DNA of 64,000 nucleotides from Acetobacter pasteurianus subsp. pasteurianus LMG 1262 = NBRC 106471 (GCF_000285275.1 NZ_CADO01000139.1:62001-126000), one strand, 5' to 3'; shown: positions 10,043 to 19,405, counted from the stretch's first letter. Made by a program: numbers and translations. The notes: generated from the sequence alone by a model not told the origin.

Positions 10043-11284
10043 ATGTCTGTCGAGATCAAGGTGCCGACACTGGGTGAAAGCGTAACCACAGCAACCGTGG
10101 CCAAGTGGCTGAAGCAGCCGGGCGAAGCGGTGCAGGCAGATGAACCGATTGTTGAGCTGGAAACCGATAAGGTGAGCGTAGAAGTTTCTGCGCCGCAGGC
10201 TGGTATTCTGGGCCCACAGGCTGCCAAGGAAGACCAGGAAGTAGAAGTTGGCGCACTGCTGACCACGCTGGAACCTGCCAAGGCTGGCGCTGCACCAGCC
10301 GCCAAAGCCGCTGTCCCGGAAAAGAAAGCAGAACCCGTAGCGGCTGCTGCTCCGGCAAAAGCAGCTGCACCAGCACCTAAGGCCGCAGCCCCTGCTCCGG
10401 CAGTAGATGCCGGTGCTGCTCTGCCCGCAGCCCGCAAGATGATGGCTGAAAACGGCCTGAGCGCACAGCAGCTTGCAGGCACCGGCCTTGGTGGCCGTAT
10501 TACCAAAGGGGATGTGCTGGGCTTTTTGGCCAACCCGCAGGCTGCAACACCAGCCGCAGCCCCTAAGCCGCCGCGTAATGATGACCCGCGTGAAGAACGC
10601 GTGAAGATGACGCGCCTGCGCCGCACCATTGCCCGCCGCCTGAAGGAAGCACAGAACACGGCGGCCATGCTGACAACGTTTAATGAAATCGACATGTCCG
10701 GCGCCATGGCGCTGCGTGCCGAATATCAGGACTCGTTTGTTAAAAAGCACGGTGTCAAGCTGGGCTATATGTCCATCTTCTCCCGCGCTGTTGTGGCAGC
10801 CCTGAAAGAATTCCCGGCCATTAACGCAGAAATTGACGGTGATGATGTCATCTACCGTGATTTCGTAAACCTCGGCATTGCCGTGGGTGGGCCAAACGGG
10901 CTGGTGGTGCCGGTTATCCGTGATGCCGACAAGATGAGCTATGCCGAAATTGAAAAAACCATTGCAGGTTTTGGCAAGGCAGCGCGTGAAGGCACGTTGA
11001 AGCTGGATCAGCTTTCTGGCGGCACCTTCTCCATCACCAATGGCGGTATTTACGGCTCTCTGCTGTCCACCCCCATCCTGAATGCACCGCAGTCCGGTAT
11101 TCTGGGCATGCACTCCATTCAGGAACGCCCGGTGGCAGTGAACGGGCAGGTGGTGATCCGCCCGATGATGTATATTGCCCTTTCTTATGATCACCGCATT
11201 GTAGATGGCAAGGAAGCCGTCAGCTTCCTTGTGCGGGTGAAGCAGAACGTAGAAGACCCGCGCCGCCTTCTGATTGAAGTCTGA
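10043..11284 (+). CDS. sucB: 2-oxoglutarate dehydrogenase E2 (dihydrolipoyllysine succinyltransferase)
   Basis: Core subunit of the 2-oxoglutarate dehydrogenase complex; transfers succinyl from the lipoyl arm to CoA. The 413-residue product has one lipoyl domain (residues 1-75) with the lipoylated lysine at K43 in ETDKVS, an Ala/Pro-rich linker (about 80-130), a peripheral subunit-binding domain ([18 protein letters not shown]), and the catalytic domain ending in [13 protein letters not shown] with the catalytic HxxxDG. The start at 10043 ([10 protein letters not shown]) matches the family; an ATG at 10031 would add four residues. It sits between sucA and lpd, flanked on both sides by hairpins. 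Confidence 0.97.
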   Translation: MSVEIKVPTLGESVTTATVAKWLKQPGEAVQADEPIVELETDKVSVEVSAPQAGILGPQAAKEDQEVEVGALLTTLEPAKAGAAPAAKAAVPEKKAEPVAAAAPAKAAAPAPKAAAPAPAVDAGAALPAARKMMAENGLSAQQLAGTGLGGRITKGDVLGFLANPQAATPAAAPKPPRNDDPREERVKMTRLRRTIARRLKEAQNTAAMLTTFNEIDMSGAMALRAEYQDSFVKKHGVKLGYMSIFSRAVVAALKEFPAINAEIDGDDVIYRDFVNLGIAVGGPNGLVVPVIRDADKMSYAEIEKTIAGFGKAAREGTLKLDQLSGGTFSITNGGIYGSLLSTPILNAPQSGILGMHSIQERPVAVNGQVVIRPMMYIALSYDHRIVDGKEAVSFLVRVKQNVEDPRRLLIEV

Positions 11285-11294
11285 TAGCGCGGTT

Positions 11295-11332
11295 GCCGAA
11301 GGGGTGAATACGTGCCCCTTCGGCCAATTTTT
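11295..11332 (+). terminator. Terminator-like hairpin between sucB and lpd
   Basis: A perfect 10-bp stem, GCCGAAGGGG (11295-11304) with CCCCTTCGGC (11315-11324), is followed by CAATTTTT. This has the form of an intrinsic terminator but lies inside the operon, 10 bases after the sucB stop. It probably causes partial termination or stabilises the upstream message, unless lpd has its own promoter. Confidence 0.72.
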
Positions 11333-11364
11333 CTGCATATCCCTACGTGAGCGAGACGAGACCC

Positions 11365-13083
11365 ATGCCTATTGAAATTAAAGTTCCCACACTTGGAGAA
11401 AGCGTTACGACCGCCACGGTGGGGAAGTGGCTGAAGCAGCCGGGTGAAGCTGTAAAAGTAGATGAACCAGTTGTTGAGCTGGAAACAGATAAAGTCAGCG
11501 TGGAAGTGCCTGCTCCGGCATCTGGCCGGCTTGAAAATCATGCCGTTAAAGAAGGTGATGAAGTAGAAGTTGGCGCTGTGCTGGCTACGCTGGAAGCCGG
11601 TGCTGCTGGTTCTGCCCCCGCTGCAAAAGCTGCACCTGCTGCCAAGGCAGAAGAAGCCAAACCAGCCGCCGCACCAGCACAGCAGGCTCCGGCAGAAACA
11701 GATTACGATGTGGTGGTGATTGGTGCTGGCCCCGGTGGGTATGTGTGCGCCATTCGTGCTGCACAGCTTGGCTTTAAAGTGGCATGTGTTGAACAGCGTG
11801 CAACGCTTGGTGGCACCTGCCTGAATGTGGGTTGTATTCCGTCCAAGGCGCTGCTTCAGTCTTCCGAAAACTATCATGCAGCCGGGCACGATTTTGCCGC
11901 GCATGGTGTGGTGATTGATAGCGTAAAGCTGGATCTGGCCCGTATGCAGGCCCGTAAGGCAGATATTGTGGGCGCCAACGTGAAGGGCGTGGAATATCTG
12001 TTCAAGAAGAATGGCATCACCTGGCTGAAAGGCCACGGTAAGGTGGAAGGCACAGGCCGCCTGAGCGTGGATGGCAAGCCGGTAACTGCCAAGCACATTG
12101 TTATTGCCAGCGGCAGCAACAGTGCCAACCTGCCGGGCATTGAAATAGATGAAAAAGTTATTGTCACCTCTACCGGTGCGCTGGAACTTTCCGAAGTGCC
12201 CAAGCGCCTTGTGGTGATTGGTGGCGGCGTAATTGGTCTGGAACTTGGCAGCGTATGGGGCCGTCTGGGTGCCGACGTAACCGTTGTTGAATTCCTCGAT
12301 CGTCTGGTGCCGGGTACGGATAACGAAGTGGCCTCGCAGTTCCAGAAACTGCTGGTGAAGCAGGGCTTCAAGATGAAGCTGGGCCATAAGGTCACCAAAG
12401 CCGAAAAAACCAAAAAAGGCGTGGTGCTGACGGTTGAACCTTCAGCCGGTGGTGCTGCCGAAACGCTTGAGGCCGATGTGGTTCTGGTTGCTGTAGGCCG
12501 CACGGCTGCCAGCAAGAACATGGGTCTGGAAGAAGCCGGTATTGCGCTGGATAAGCGTGGCCGTGTTGAGGTGGATGCCCATTACACCACCAGCGTGCCG
12601 GGCATTTACGCCATTGGCGATGTGATTGCAGGCCCCATGCTGGCCCACAAGGCAGAAGAAGAAGGCGTGGCCTTGGCAGAACTGCTGGCTGGTCAGGCTG
12701 GGCATGTGAATTACGATGCCATTCCGGGTGTGATTTACACATGGCCGGAAGTTGCTTCCGTTGGCTTTACGGAAGAGCAGCTTAAAGACAAGGGCGTGGC
12801 TTACAAAATCGGCAAGTTCCCCTTCATGGCCAATGGTCGTGCCCGCGCTTTGGGCATGACGGATGGCTTTGTAAAGGTGCTGGCAGATAAGCAGACAGAC
12901 CGCGTTCTGGGTGTGCACATTATTGGTCCATGTGCTGGCGAACTGATTGCTGAAGCCACAATGGCCATTGAATTTGGGGCCTCTGCCGAAGATATCGGCC
13001 GCGTGTGCCACGCACATCCAACCCTGAGTGAAGCCGTGAAGGAAGCCGCGCTGGGTGCTGACAACCGCGCGATCAACATCTGA
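11365..13083 (+). CDS. lpd: Dihydrolipoyl dehydrogenase (E3) with N-terminal lipoyl domain
   Basis: FAD disulfide oxidoreductase that reoxidises the lipoyl arm with NAD. The 572-residue product is about 100 residues longer than ordinary E3 because it carries a lipoyl domain (residues 1-75, lysine K43 in ETDKVS) and an Ala-rich linker. The E3 body follows: FAD site [10 protein letters not shown], redox disulfide [16 protein letters not shown]-binding [14 protein letters not shown] and the C-terminal HAHPTLSEA base. The lipoyl domain is almost the same as that of the neighbouring sucB product. The start at 11365 ([13 protein letters not shown]) was chosen over a GTG at 11347. It is the last gene of the suc operon. 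Confidence 0.95.
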   Translation: MPIEIKVPTLGESVTTATVGKWLKQPGEAVKVDEPVVELETDKVSVEVPAPASGRLENHAVKEGDEVEVGAVLATLEAGAAGSAPAAKAAPAAKAEEAKPAAAPAQQAPAETDYDVVVIGAGPGGYVCAIRAAQLGFKVACVEQRATLGGTCLNVGCIPSKALLQSSENYHAAGHDFAAHGVVIDSVKLDLARMQARKADIVGANVKGVEYLFKKNGITWLKGHGKVEGTGRLSVDGKPVTAKHIVIASGSNSANLPGIEIDEKVIVTSTGALELSEVPKRLVVIGGGVIGLELGSVWGRLGADVTVVEFLDRLVPGTDNEVASQFQKLLVKQGFKMKLGHKVTKAEKTKKGVVLTVEPSAGGAAETLEADVVLVAVGRTAASKNMGLEEAGIALDKRGRVEVDAHYTTSVPGIYAIGDVIAGPMLAHKAEEEGVALAELLAGQAGHVNYDAIPGVIYTWPEVASVGFTEEQLKDKGVAYKIGKFPFMANGRARALGMTDGFVKVLADKQTDRVLGVHIIGPCAGELIAEATMAIEFGASAEDIGRVCHAHPTLSEAVKEAALGADNRAINI

Positions 13084-13148
13084 AAGTTTCCTTCTAACTG
13101 AAAGTGGTGCCATACTCTCTCCTATTCAGAAGATGGGAGAGAGGTGGC

Positions 13149-14183
13149 ATGTTCGTGCCAAGGCATCCAACTGTATGGGCAATGGCTGGTAGCCTGCTTT
13201 TGGCACCGGGCGGGCTTGCTGCGGCCCAAACGCCTGCGCCAGATGCGGCCTCTCAAACCGAAGAATCCCGGCCAGAAAAATCATCCATACAGGGTGATGG
13301 CGCGCAAACACCGGCCCCCACGCAGGAAGCGCCGGATGGCCATGTGCCTTACACACCACCGCCAGAGGAAGCCGCGCAGCTTCCCCCAATGCCTGTGGTG
13401 GATAATGAAGAAGCCCGTAAGGAAGCTGATGGCCTTACGCGGGATTTCCGGCATGAAGTGCCCGTAGCCCTTAAAGTTTCAACCGCACGTAAAACCGCAT
13501 GGATTGCACTGGCCCGCCAGCAGTTGGAGCAGGCCGGATACGTTATTGATCGACCTCAAGTGCTAGTGGTGGTGGATCGTAACCCTTCGGTGCAGCGCCT
13601 GTGTCTGATTCTGGCCTTGCCGAATGATCCAGACTGGCAGGTTATTGGCAGTACCAAGGTTTCTACAGGCACTACGGGGCGCAAGTATTATTACATTACG
13701 CCCACCGGGGTGTTCACCAACACGGCTGATCGGCTTGGCTACCGCGCACTTGGTACCAAAAATGAAAATGGTATTCGCGGTAACGGTATCAAGGGCATGC
13801 GGGTGTGGGATTTTGGCTGGCAGTGGGCTGAAAAAGGCTGGCTACCCAGCCGGGAAAAAGGCCAGATCCGGCTGGAAATGCATGCAACAGATCCCGTTTA
13901 TCTGGAACAACGGCTCGGCCATACGGCATCTGAAGGCTGCATTCGTATTCCGGCATCGTTAAACGTGTTTATTGATAAGCACGGCCTGATAGATGCGGAA
14001 TATGAGCAATGGGCTGCCGTGGATATGCGCTTTAAAGCCCTGTTGCGGCCAGATAGAAAACCCACAGCTATTTCTGGCGTCGCCGTAGTGGTGGTGGATT
14101 CGGCAGATTATCACCCGGATTCAGATAAAACCGCAGCACTTAAGGAAAATGCAGGCCCATCCAAATTAGCTGCGCGTGGGTAA
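13149..14183 (+). CDS. Secreted L,D-transpeptidase (YkuD-family) protein
   Basis: Predicted periplasmic peptidoglycan-modifying enzyme of 344 residues. A signal peptide covers about residues 1-26 (ending GGLAAAQ), then a Pro/Gln/Glu-rich linker (30-95) and a catalytic domain. Seen motifs: a histidine in LEMHATDP and the cysteine region TASEGCIRIP, corresponding to the YkuD HxxG and SxGCxR signatures; the residue before GC is Glu where many members have His. The start at 13149 follows GAGAGGTGG; an ATG at 13104 would place charged residues before the signal peptide. It follows lpd by 65 bases and is followed by a terminator hairpin. Family is fairly secure; the exact linkage made is unknown. 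Confidence 0.82.
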   Translation: MFVPRHPTVWAMAGSLLLAPGGLAAAQTPAPDAASQTEESRPEKSSIQGDGAQTPAPTQEAPDGHVPYTPPPEEAAQLPPMPVVDNEEARKEADGLTRDFRHEVPVALKVSTARKTAWIALARQQLEQAGYVIDRPQVLVVVDRNPSVQRLCLILALPNDPDWQVIGSTKVSTGTTGRKYYYITPTGVFTNTADRLGYRALGTKNENGIRGNGIKGMRVWDFGWQWAEKGWLPSREKGQIRLEMHATDPVYLEQRLGHTASEGCIRIPASLNVFIDKHGLIDAEYEQWAAVDMRFKALLRPDRKPTAISGVAVVVVDSADYHPDSDKTAALKENAGPSKLAARG

Positions 14184-14256
14184 TTAAAGGGCGGGCAGGG
14201 CGTAATGTTTAGCGGCTGAAACCAAACGCCGCCTGTGCCTGCCTTATGCCGCAACA

Positions 14257-14290
14257 AAAAGGCGTGCCGCCCGTAAGCAGCACGCCTTTT
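14257..14290. terminator. Bidirectional intrinsic terminator
   Basis: AAAAGGCGTGC (14257-14267) pairs perfectly with GCACGCCTTTT (14280-14290) over a 12-base loop. It lies between the convergent L,D-transpeptidase and DUF3597 genes, so the A/T-rich arms provide a U-run in either direction. Confidence 0.85.
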
Positions 14291-14326
14291 GTTTTAACCG
14301 GTAAAACTGGTTTTTCTTACCAGATA

Positions 14327-14722
14327 TTACAGGCCAGCAGGCACTTTGCCGCCGTTTTCGGCCAGTTTCTGGCGCACTTCTTTAATCAGCCATACGTTCA
14401 TGGTGGCGCTGTCGTTCGTGTCACCCGTATAGCCCAGTTCGCCAGCCAGTTTCTTGCGGGCATCCAGGGAGCTGTCGAGGCCCAGAAGCTTCAGCAGATC
14501 CACAATGGATTCCTGCCAGTTCAGGTTCTGGCCATTTTTTGCAGCCATATCGGCCAGCACGGCATCAACATTTACCGGTGTGCCAGCAGGCGGAATGGTA
14601 CCCGGAGCAGCAGCGGCAGCAGCAGAAGGCTGTGCACCAGCATTAGCAGGGGATGTGGTGTCTGGCGTGGCAGCCTTGGCATGATGGAAAATGGCGGAGA
14701 GAATGGAGCCAAAAATGCTCAT
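14327..14722 (-). CDS. DUF3597 domain protein
   Basis: A 131-residue protein starting MSIFGSILSAIFHHAKA, typical of DUF3597. A short amphipathic N-terminus is followed by an Ala/Pro-rich linker (about 20-50) and a compact C-terminal domain with VNVDAVLADMAAKNGQNLNWQESIVDLLKLLGLDSS and LGYTGDTNDSATMNVWLIKEV. The start at 14722 was preferred to an upstream ATG at 14812 because the family N-terminus begins there. The function of the family is not known; it lacks enzyme motifs and the C-terminal part looks like a small helical peptidoglycan- or protein-binding module. It stands alone between two terminators. Confidence 0.85.
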   Translation of the reverse strand: MSIFGSILSAIFHHAKAATPDTTSPANAGAQPSAAAAAAPGTIPPAGTPVNVDAVLADMAAKNGQNLNWQESIVDLLKLLGLDSSLDARKKLAGELGYTGDTNDSATMNVWLIKEVRQKLAENGGKVPAGL

Positions 14723-14929
14723 GTTCAGAAATCCTTTCGCAAGAGCCAGCATGACTTTTACAATACAAGAAGCAGAATGCTTAAAGGCAAGCCATGCAAT
14801 ACCCCTAAGCATACAGCAGCATTGCTTGTTGCATAGAGCGCTTAATGCTTTCTGAATATTAAGTTTTTTTACAAGACATGGCCGGAAAAAGGCAGCCTTT
14901 GCCGCACAGGCAAAGCAGGCAGAACATAA

Positions 14930-14970
14930 AAAAAGGGGTATGGGCCAACTGGCAGCCCATACCCCTTTTT
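14930..14970 (-). terminator. Intrinsic terminator of ahcY
   Basis: A near-perfect stem pairs AAAAAGGGGTATGGGC (14930-14945) with GCCCATACCCCTTTTT (14955-14970) around a 9-base loop. It lies just after the ahcY stop on the minus strand and gives a long U-run there. Confidence 0.9.
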
Positions 14971-14988
14971 GTGCACCGATTTAAAAAA

Positions 14989-16278
14989 TCAGTAGCGGTA
15001 GTCGTGGTGCTTGAACGGGCCGTTAACGTGCACGCCAATATATTCAGCCTGCTCTTTGTTCAGCTTGCTCAGATGTGCGCCAACCTTGGCCAGATGCAGG
15101 GCAGCAACCTTTTCATCCAGTTTTTTGGGCAGGGTGTACACTTTGGCTTCGTATTTACCTTCCGGAGCTGTCCACAGTTCAATCTGGGCCAGTGTCTGGT
15201 TGGTGAAGGAAGCGGACATCACAAAGGAGGGGTGGCCCGTGGCGTTGCCAAGGTTCACCAAACGGCCTTCGGACAGAACAATCAGGCGCTTGCCATCGGG
15301 GAACACAACTTCGTCCACCTGCGGCTTGATGTTGTCCCACGTGAAGTTACGCAGCGCGTTGATCTGGATTTCAGAATCAAAGTGCCCGATGTTGCACACA
15401 ATGGCGCGGTTTTTCATGGCGCGCATGTGGTCAAGTGTAATCACGTCCACGTTGCCGGTGGCGGTTACAAAAATGTCACCACGGGGTGCACCTTCTTCCA
15501 TCGTCACCACTTCGTAGCCTTCCATGGCGGCCTGAAGGGCGCAGATGGGGTCTACTTCCGTAACCAGAACGCGGCAGCCTGCATTGCGCAGGGAAGCAGC
15601 AGAACCTTTACCCACATCACCATAACCGGCAACAACGGCAACCTTGCCAGCCATCATCACGTCTGTGCCACGGCGGATTGCGTCCACCAGGCTTTCACGG
15701 CAGCCATACAGGTTATCGAATTTGGATTTGGTAACGCTGTCGTTCACGTTAATGGCCGGAACCTTCAGCGTGCCTTTTTTCTGCATTTCCCACAGGCGGT
15801 GTACACCTGTTGTGGTTTCTTCAGAAAGGCCTTTCACGTTGGCCAGCAGTTCGGGGTATTTGTCGTGCATCAGCACGGTCAGATCACCGCCGTCATCCAG
15901 AATCATGTTCGGGGTCCAGCCATCGGGGCCCTTCACTGTCTGTTCAATGCACCACCAGAATTCTTCTTCCGACAGGCCTTTCCATGCAAATACGGGAATG
16001 CCCGCAGCCGCAATGGCGGCCGCAGCGTGGTCCTGCGTAGAGAAGATGTTGCAAGATGACCAACGCACCGTGGCGCCAAGGGCCACCAGTGTTTCAATCA
16101 GCACGGCGGTCTGGATGGTCATGTGCAGGCAGCCGGCAATGCGTGCGCCTTTCAGCGGCTTGCTCTGGCCGTATTCCTCGCGCAGGGCCATCAGGCCGGG
16201 CATTTCGCCTTCGGCAATGGAAATTTCCTTGCGGCCCCACTCAGCGAGAGAGAGATCCTTAACCTTGTAATCGCTCAT
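14989..16278 (-). CDS. ahcY: Adenosylhomocysteinase
   Basis: Hydrolyses S-adenosylhomocysteine to adenosine and homocysteine, keeping the methyl cycle running, in the cytosol. The 429-residue product matches the family length. Seen are the start [18 protein letters not shown], the substrate region [15 protein letters not shown], the NAD-binding [13 protein letters not shown] and the C-terminal KHHDYRY. It is a single-gene unit with its own terminator, and a 181-base leader precedes it, divergent from plsC. The SAH riboswitch known upstream of ahcY in some bacteria was looked for and not recognised; an unassigned hairpin is present instead. Confidence 0.97.
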   Translation of the reverse strand: MSDYKVKDLSLAEWGRKEISIAEGEMPGLMALREEYGQSKPLKGARIAGCLHMTIQTAVLIETLVALGATVRWSSCNIFSTQDHAAAAIAAAGIPVFAWKGLSEEEFWWCIEQTVKGPDGWTPNMILDDGGDLTVLMHDKYPELLANVKGLSEETTTGVHRLWEMQKKGTLKVPAINVNDSVTKSKFDNLYGCRESLVDAIRRGTDVMMAGKVAVVAGYGDVGKGSAASLRNAGCRVLVTEVDPICALQAAMEGYEVVTMEEGAPRGDIFVTATGNVDVITLDHMRAMKNRAIVCNIGHFDSEIQINALRNFTWDNIKPQVDEVVFPDGKRLIVLSEGRLVNLGNATGHPSFVMSASFTNQTLAQIELWTAPEGKYEAKVYTLPKKLDEKVAALHLAKVGAHLSKLNKEQAEYIGVHVNGPFKHHDYRY

Positions 16279-16322
16279 GTTATCCTGTCTTCCTGTGCAG
16301 ATCGGGCTTTTCTATACAGCGT

Positions 16323-16368
16323 GGGGCAGGTGGATGCCAGCCGAAACCGGCATGGCAGATGCAGCCCC
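16323..16368 (-). promoter_or_regulatory. Unassigned stem-loop in the ahcY leader
   Basis: Nested inverted repeats between ahcY and plsC: outer GGGGC (16323-16327) with GCCCC (16364-16368), and an inner stem TGCCA-GCCG (16335-16343) with CGGC-A-TGGCA (16348-16357) closing an AAAC loop. Read on the minus strand it lies 45 bases upstream of the ahcY start, so it would be in the 5' leader. It does not match the SAH riboswitch core I can recall. Role unknown. Confidence 0.45.
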
Positions 16369-16459
16369 TGCATGCTTGCCGCTTGCATATGGGCTTTTTT
16401 TCTGGTGTCCAGATGCAACATGTCCTGAATGATCTTTGAGGCTACGCCGGGTTTTTTGA

Positions 16460-17170
16460 ATGTCTGTGCTTCGTTCCGTTCTGTTTAATGTTCTGGCTTT
16501 TCTGCTTACGCTGCTTATGGGCGTTGGGGCTTTTCCCATCCGCTGGTTTGCGCATGGGCTGGCGCTGCCTTATGCAAAATTGTGGTCTCGGCTTGTTCTG
16601 GCGCTGTTTCGCAGTATTTGCGGCGTAAAGGTGGAAATTACGGGGCTGGAGCATCTGCCTGCCAATGGTCCGGCACTTATTGCCTCTCAACATCAATCCG
16701 CTTTTGATACGCTGGTATGGATGTTGCTGCTGCCGCGCCCTTGTTATGTCATGAAGGGTGAATTGCGGCGTATTCCCTTGCTTGGCCCCATGCTGGTTTT
16801 AACTGGTATGATGCCCATTGAGCGTGCAGCAGGGGCCAAGGCCATGCGTATGTTGTTGCAGGAAACAGACAGAGCGCTGAAGGCAAACCGGCAGATTATT
16901 ATTTTTCCTGAAGGCACACGCACGGCACCGGGTGAGCACGTGGCGCTTAAGCCGGGCATTGCCGCTATGGCAAACCACGCCAAGCTGCCGGTTATTCCGG
17001 TTGCCACCAATTCTGGCCTGTTCTGGGGGCGCAATGCGTTTTTCAAGCGTTCTGGCGTTTTGCACATTGCCATTGGCCCAGCCGTAGGTCCAGCCAAGCG
17101 CGCCGCCCTGCTGGCGGATATTGAAGCAGGATGGCGCGAACAGGAAAAAACATTCCAGCCCATAGTCTGA
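16460..17170 (+). CDS. plsC: 1-acyl-sn-glycerol-3-phosphate acyltransferase
   Basis: Membrane-bound acyltransferase that adds the second acyl chain to lysophosphatidic acid in phospholipid synthesis. The 236-residue product has an N-terminal hydrophobic anchor (about 5-30), catalytic HX4D as HQSAFD (residues 78-83), the acceptor-binding FPEGTRT segment near residue 150 and the VIPVATNSG block. Length is normal. The start at 16460 overlaps no other gene and has no clear ribosome site. The gene is divergent from ahcY and is followed by a 338-base spacer with two large inverted repeats. Confidence 0.93.
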   Translation: MSVLRSVLFNVLAFLLTLLMGVGAFPIRWFAHGLALPYAKLWSRLVLALFRSICGVKVEITGLEHLPANGPALIASQHQSAFDTLVWMLLLPRPCYVMKGELRRIPLLGPMLVLTGMMPIERAAGAKAMRMLLQETDRALKANRQIIIFPEGTRTAPGEHVALKPGIAAMANHAKLPVIPVATNSGLFWGRNAFFKRSGVLHIAIGPAVGPAKRAALLADIEAGWREQEKTFQPIV

Positions 17171-17310
17171 TGACGGGGGATAAACCCCCAAAGCATGTGG
17201 ATAACTTTGTGGAATTTCTTTTGCCCATATGCGCGATCACATCAGTAATCGGGGCGGTTTTTCTGTAAACATCTGTTAAATGCAAAACGAATACTTTGTA
17301 AATTTTTTGT

Positions 17311-17341
17311 GAAAGACAAAACTGTCGTGTTTTTGTCTTTC
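17311..17341. repeat. Perfect 11-bp inverted repeat
   Basis: GAAAGACAAAA (17311-17321) and TTTTGTCTTTC (17331-17341) form a perfect stem with a 9-base loop. It lies 140 bases after plsC. It may be a bidirectional terminator given its A/T-rich arms, or a protein-binding site. Confidence 0.6.
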
Positions 17342-17350
17342 ATATCAAGG

Positions 17351-17385
17351 GTTTTTTAGGGGGAAGGTGTTTCCCCGTAAAAAAC
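17351..17385. repeat. Second inverted repeat, 14 of 15 pairs
   Basis: GTTTTTTAGGGGGAA (17351-17365) and TTCCCCGTAAAAAAC (17371-17385) pair with one mismatch around a 5-base loop. It begins 9 bases after the preceding repeat, so the two form a tandem pair of hairpins. Each has a GC core or A/T ends compatible with termination, but no separate U-run follows. Confidence 0.6.
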
Positions 17386-17508
17386 AGCATCAGGTTTTCC
17401 CTCCAAATTTGTGTGAATGTGACACAATAAGGGCGAAGCACCCTTGCCTGTGGATAAAAGGCGGGACTCTGTAGAAAACTGCCATGAATGTTCAGGAAAA
17501 GGGTGTGA

Positions 17509-18591
17509 ATGAAAAAAAAGCTTCTTAGTGTTGCAGTGGGGGCTAGCGGCTGCTTTCTGGTTTTAAGTGGCTATTGGTGGGCAAGTGCGCAGTATCTGCA
17601 AAAGCAGGCAGATAACATGCCATCGGGGTGTCAGGCACATTACTCATCCCGCGCGGTAAATGGATGGCCTTGGTATGCGCAGTTGGATACGCAAAATATG
17701 CGCATGGTGTGCACGCCGTTATTAGCTGCGCGGTCTTCTGCTTTTCAGATCATTTATGCTGCGGCCCGCGTTGCGGCAGATACCGCGTTCTGGCGGCCCT
17801 TTTTCGTGCATGTGCGGCTGATTAGCCCAATGGTGATGGAAACCCTCCATAATGAGCAGGAAGGAGAAGATGCTCCCGTTGTGCTGCGTATGGAGGGAGA
17901 CCCCATAGAGCTTGATCTTCCGTTAAGCAGAAAGGCGGCAGGCCATGCCGTTTTTCAGGCACCTTTCCTGCATGTGCTGTTTCCTGCCGGTGCCAGCCAT
18001 ATGGGCGATATGGTTTTGCAAAATGTGCGTGGCAAAGCCTTCTGGAACATGCGGGCTACGCAGGAACAAAGCACGGCTGCTGTTTTTGTTAAGGCTCAAC
18101 GGTGGGGCATAACGGGGTGGCAAACAGTGCTGGAGCATGTGCAGGCTGCTATTGCCATACCGGGGCCAACCACCAATGTGCGCGAAAGCATTTTTCCATC
18201 CAGTGGTGCGGCCGCATGGCCTGATGTGTTGGTGCAGCGTTTTACAGCCCACTGGCGAGACCTTAACCTGAACATGACAGGACAGGTGCGCGGTGGAGAA
18301 CTTTTACACCCTACGGGTGATTTCTGGCTGAGCGTTGCAAACTGGCAGCCCTTTTTAGAAAATTTGCGGCGTGAAGGCACACTCTCTGCGCAGGAGGCCA
18401 CAGGCATGGCCACTATGTTGGCGCGTGTTACGCGGGAGCAGCCGGGCAACCTGCAAATGCCGCTTATGTTGCGTAACGGCACCATGCAGTTGGGAACGCT
18501 GCCTGTTTCTGCTTTGCAACCTGTTTTTCAGGCGGCGCGCCATGCCGCGCAGGAAACCGCAGCACAAGCTGGGCGCGCCCCTGCAAACTGA
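17509..18591 (+). CDS. DUF2125 domain envelope protein
   Basis: A 360-residue protein with an N-terminal membrane anchor or signal (MKKKLLSVAVGASGCFLVLSGYWWASAQYL) and a large extracytoplasmic part. The pattern of CQAHYSSRAVNGWPWYAQLDTQNMRMVC, later FTAHWRDLNLNMTGQV and LPLMLRNGTMQLGTLPV resembles DUF2125, an alphaproteobacterial family of unknown function related in layout to AsmA-like envelope proteins. A run of eight A residues directly follows the ATG. It converges on gloB with a 5-base gap. No function is claimed. Confidence 0.75.
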   Translation: MKKKLLSVAVGASGCFLVLSGYWWASAQYLQKQADNMPSGCQAHYSSRAVNGWPWYAQLDTQNMRMVCTPLLAARSSAFQIIYAAARVAADTAFWRPFFVHVRLISPMVMETLHNEQEGEDAPVVLRMEGDPIELDLPLSRKAAGHAVFQAPFLHVLFPAGASHMGDMVLQNVRGKAFWNMRATQEQSTAAVFVKAQRWGITGWQTVLEHVQAAIAIPGPTTNVRESIFPSSGAAAWPDVLVQRFTAHWRDLNLNMTGQVRGGELLHPTGDFWLSVANWQPFLENLRREGTLSAQEATGMATMLARVTREQPGNLQMPLMLRNGTMQLGTLPVSALQPVFQAARHAAQETAAQAGRAPAN

Positions 18592-18596
18592 AGTGG

Positions 18597-19322
18597 TCAG
18601 AACGTATCTTTTTCGCGGCGCAGTTGGGCAAAGGCTTGCACGTTCTGCGCGCGTAAAAAGGGGTTGGTGGCGCGTTCCATTTCCAATGTGGAAGGCACGG
18701 TGGGTTTGTTTTCTGCCTGCAGGCGGCGCACTTCGGCCACACGTTCCTTCAGGGCCGCATTATGTGGCTCTGCATGCAGGGCAAAGGCGCTGTTGCCCAA
18801 CGTATATTCGTGTCCGCAATATACACGCGTTGCATCTGGCAGCGTATCCAGCTTGTGCAGGCTTTCAAACATCTGTTCGGCAGTGCCCTCAAACAGTCGG
18901 CCACAGCCAAGGCTGAAAAGCGTATCTCCACAAAATAGAGAGGGCGGGTTGGGGAAGTCATAGCAAATATGCCCCAGCGTGTGGCCCGGCACAGCAATAA
19001 CAGTGCCTATGCATGCCCCTACGGCAATGCTGTCTTGGTCATGCAGTGCAATATCCAGTGGTGGCATACGCTGTTGTTCGGCGGCTGGGCCAGCCACACG
19101 GGCATGATAGCGCTGGCGCAGCGCTTCTGCGCCGCCGGTGTGGTCATGGTGATGGTGTGTGAGCAAAATCAGATCCAGCCGCCCGCCTTCCTTTTCAATA
19201 AAGTCGGCAACGGGTGTGGCCTCTCCGGGGTCTACTACTGCGGTTGTGCCTGTTTCCGTATCACGCAGAAACCACGCGTAATTGTCGGATAGAACGGGAA
19301 TGGCCTGAACATCCAAAGGCAT
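18597..19322 (-). CDS. gloB: Hydroxyacylglutathione hydrolase (glyoxalase II)
   Basis: Zinc metallohydrolase that releases lactate and glutathione from lactoylglutathione in methylglyoxal detoxification. The 241-residue product has the metallo-beta-lactamase-fold motif THHHHDH (residues 55-61), VPGHTLGHI, the FCGDTLFSLGCGRLFEG segment and YCGHEYT, all typical of glyoxalase II rather than of general hydrolases. The start at 19322 (MPLDVQAIPVLSDNY) matches the family. It is divergent from the methyltransferase gene at 19406, a pairing common in Alphaproteobacteria, with 83 bases between them. Confidence 0.95.
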   Translation of the reverse strand: MPLDVQAIPVLSDNYAWFLRDTETGTTAVVDPGEATPVADFIEKEGGRLDLILLTHHHHDHTGGAEALRQRYHARVAGPAAEQQRMPPLDIALHDQDSIAVGACIGTVIAVPGHTLGHICYDFPNPPSLFCGDTLFSLGCGRLFEGTAEQMFESLHKLDTLPDATRVYCGHEYTLGNSAFALHAEPHNAALKERVAEVRRLQAENKPTVPSTLEMERATNPFLRAQNVQAFAQLRREKDTF

Positions 19323-19405
19323 GGGGAAAAACTCCTGCTGTGAAAGTTTGGGAATAGGGAAGGCAAATCATGACGGGGTCACAAGCCGTATGATAGACAT
19401 GCAGA

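Larger units (their letters stand above)
17171..17508. other. Non-coding spacer, 338 bases, AT-rich
   Basis: No convincing gene is seen between plsC and the DUF2125 gene. The spacer is clearly more AT-rich than its surroundings and holds two large inverted repeats (17311-17341 and 17351-17385). The stretch after them, about 17400-17505, probably contains the promoter of the downstream gene, but no clear -35/-10 pair was identified. Confidence 0.6.

Noticed and set aside
9872-11338. Long minus-strand frame (488 codons) opposite sucB
   Set aside because: It mirrors the sucB lipoyl and linker repeats, with Cys/Arg/Gly-rich low-complexity sequence, and no family features.
14878-16059. Plus-strand frame (393 codons) opposite ahcY
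   Set aside because: Fully antisense to ahcY, no ribosome site or domain.
16279-16459. SAH riboswitch upstream of ahcY
   Set aside because: The conserved core I can recall is not present; only an unrelated hairpin is seen.
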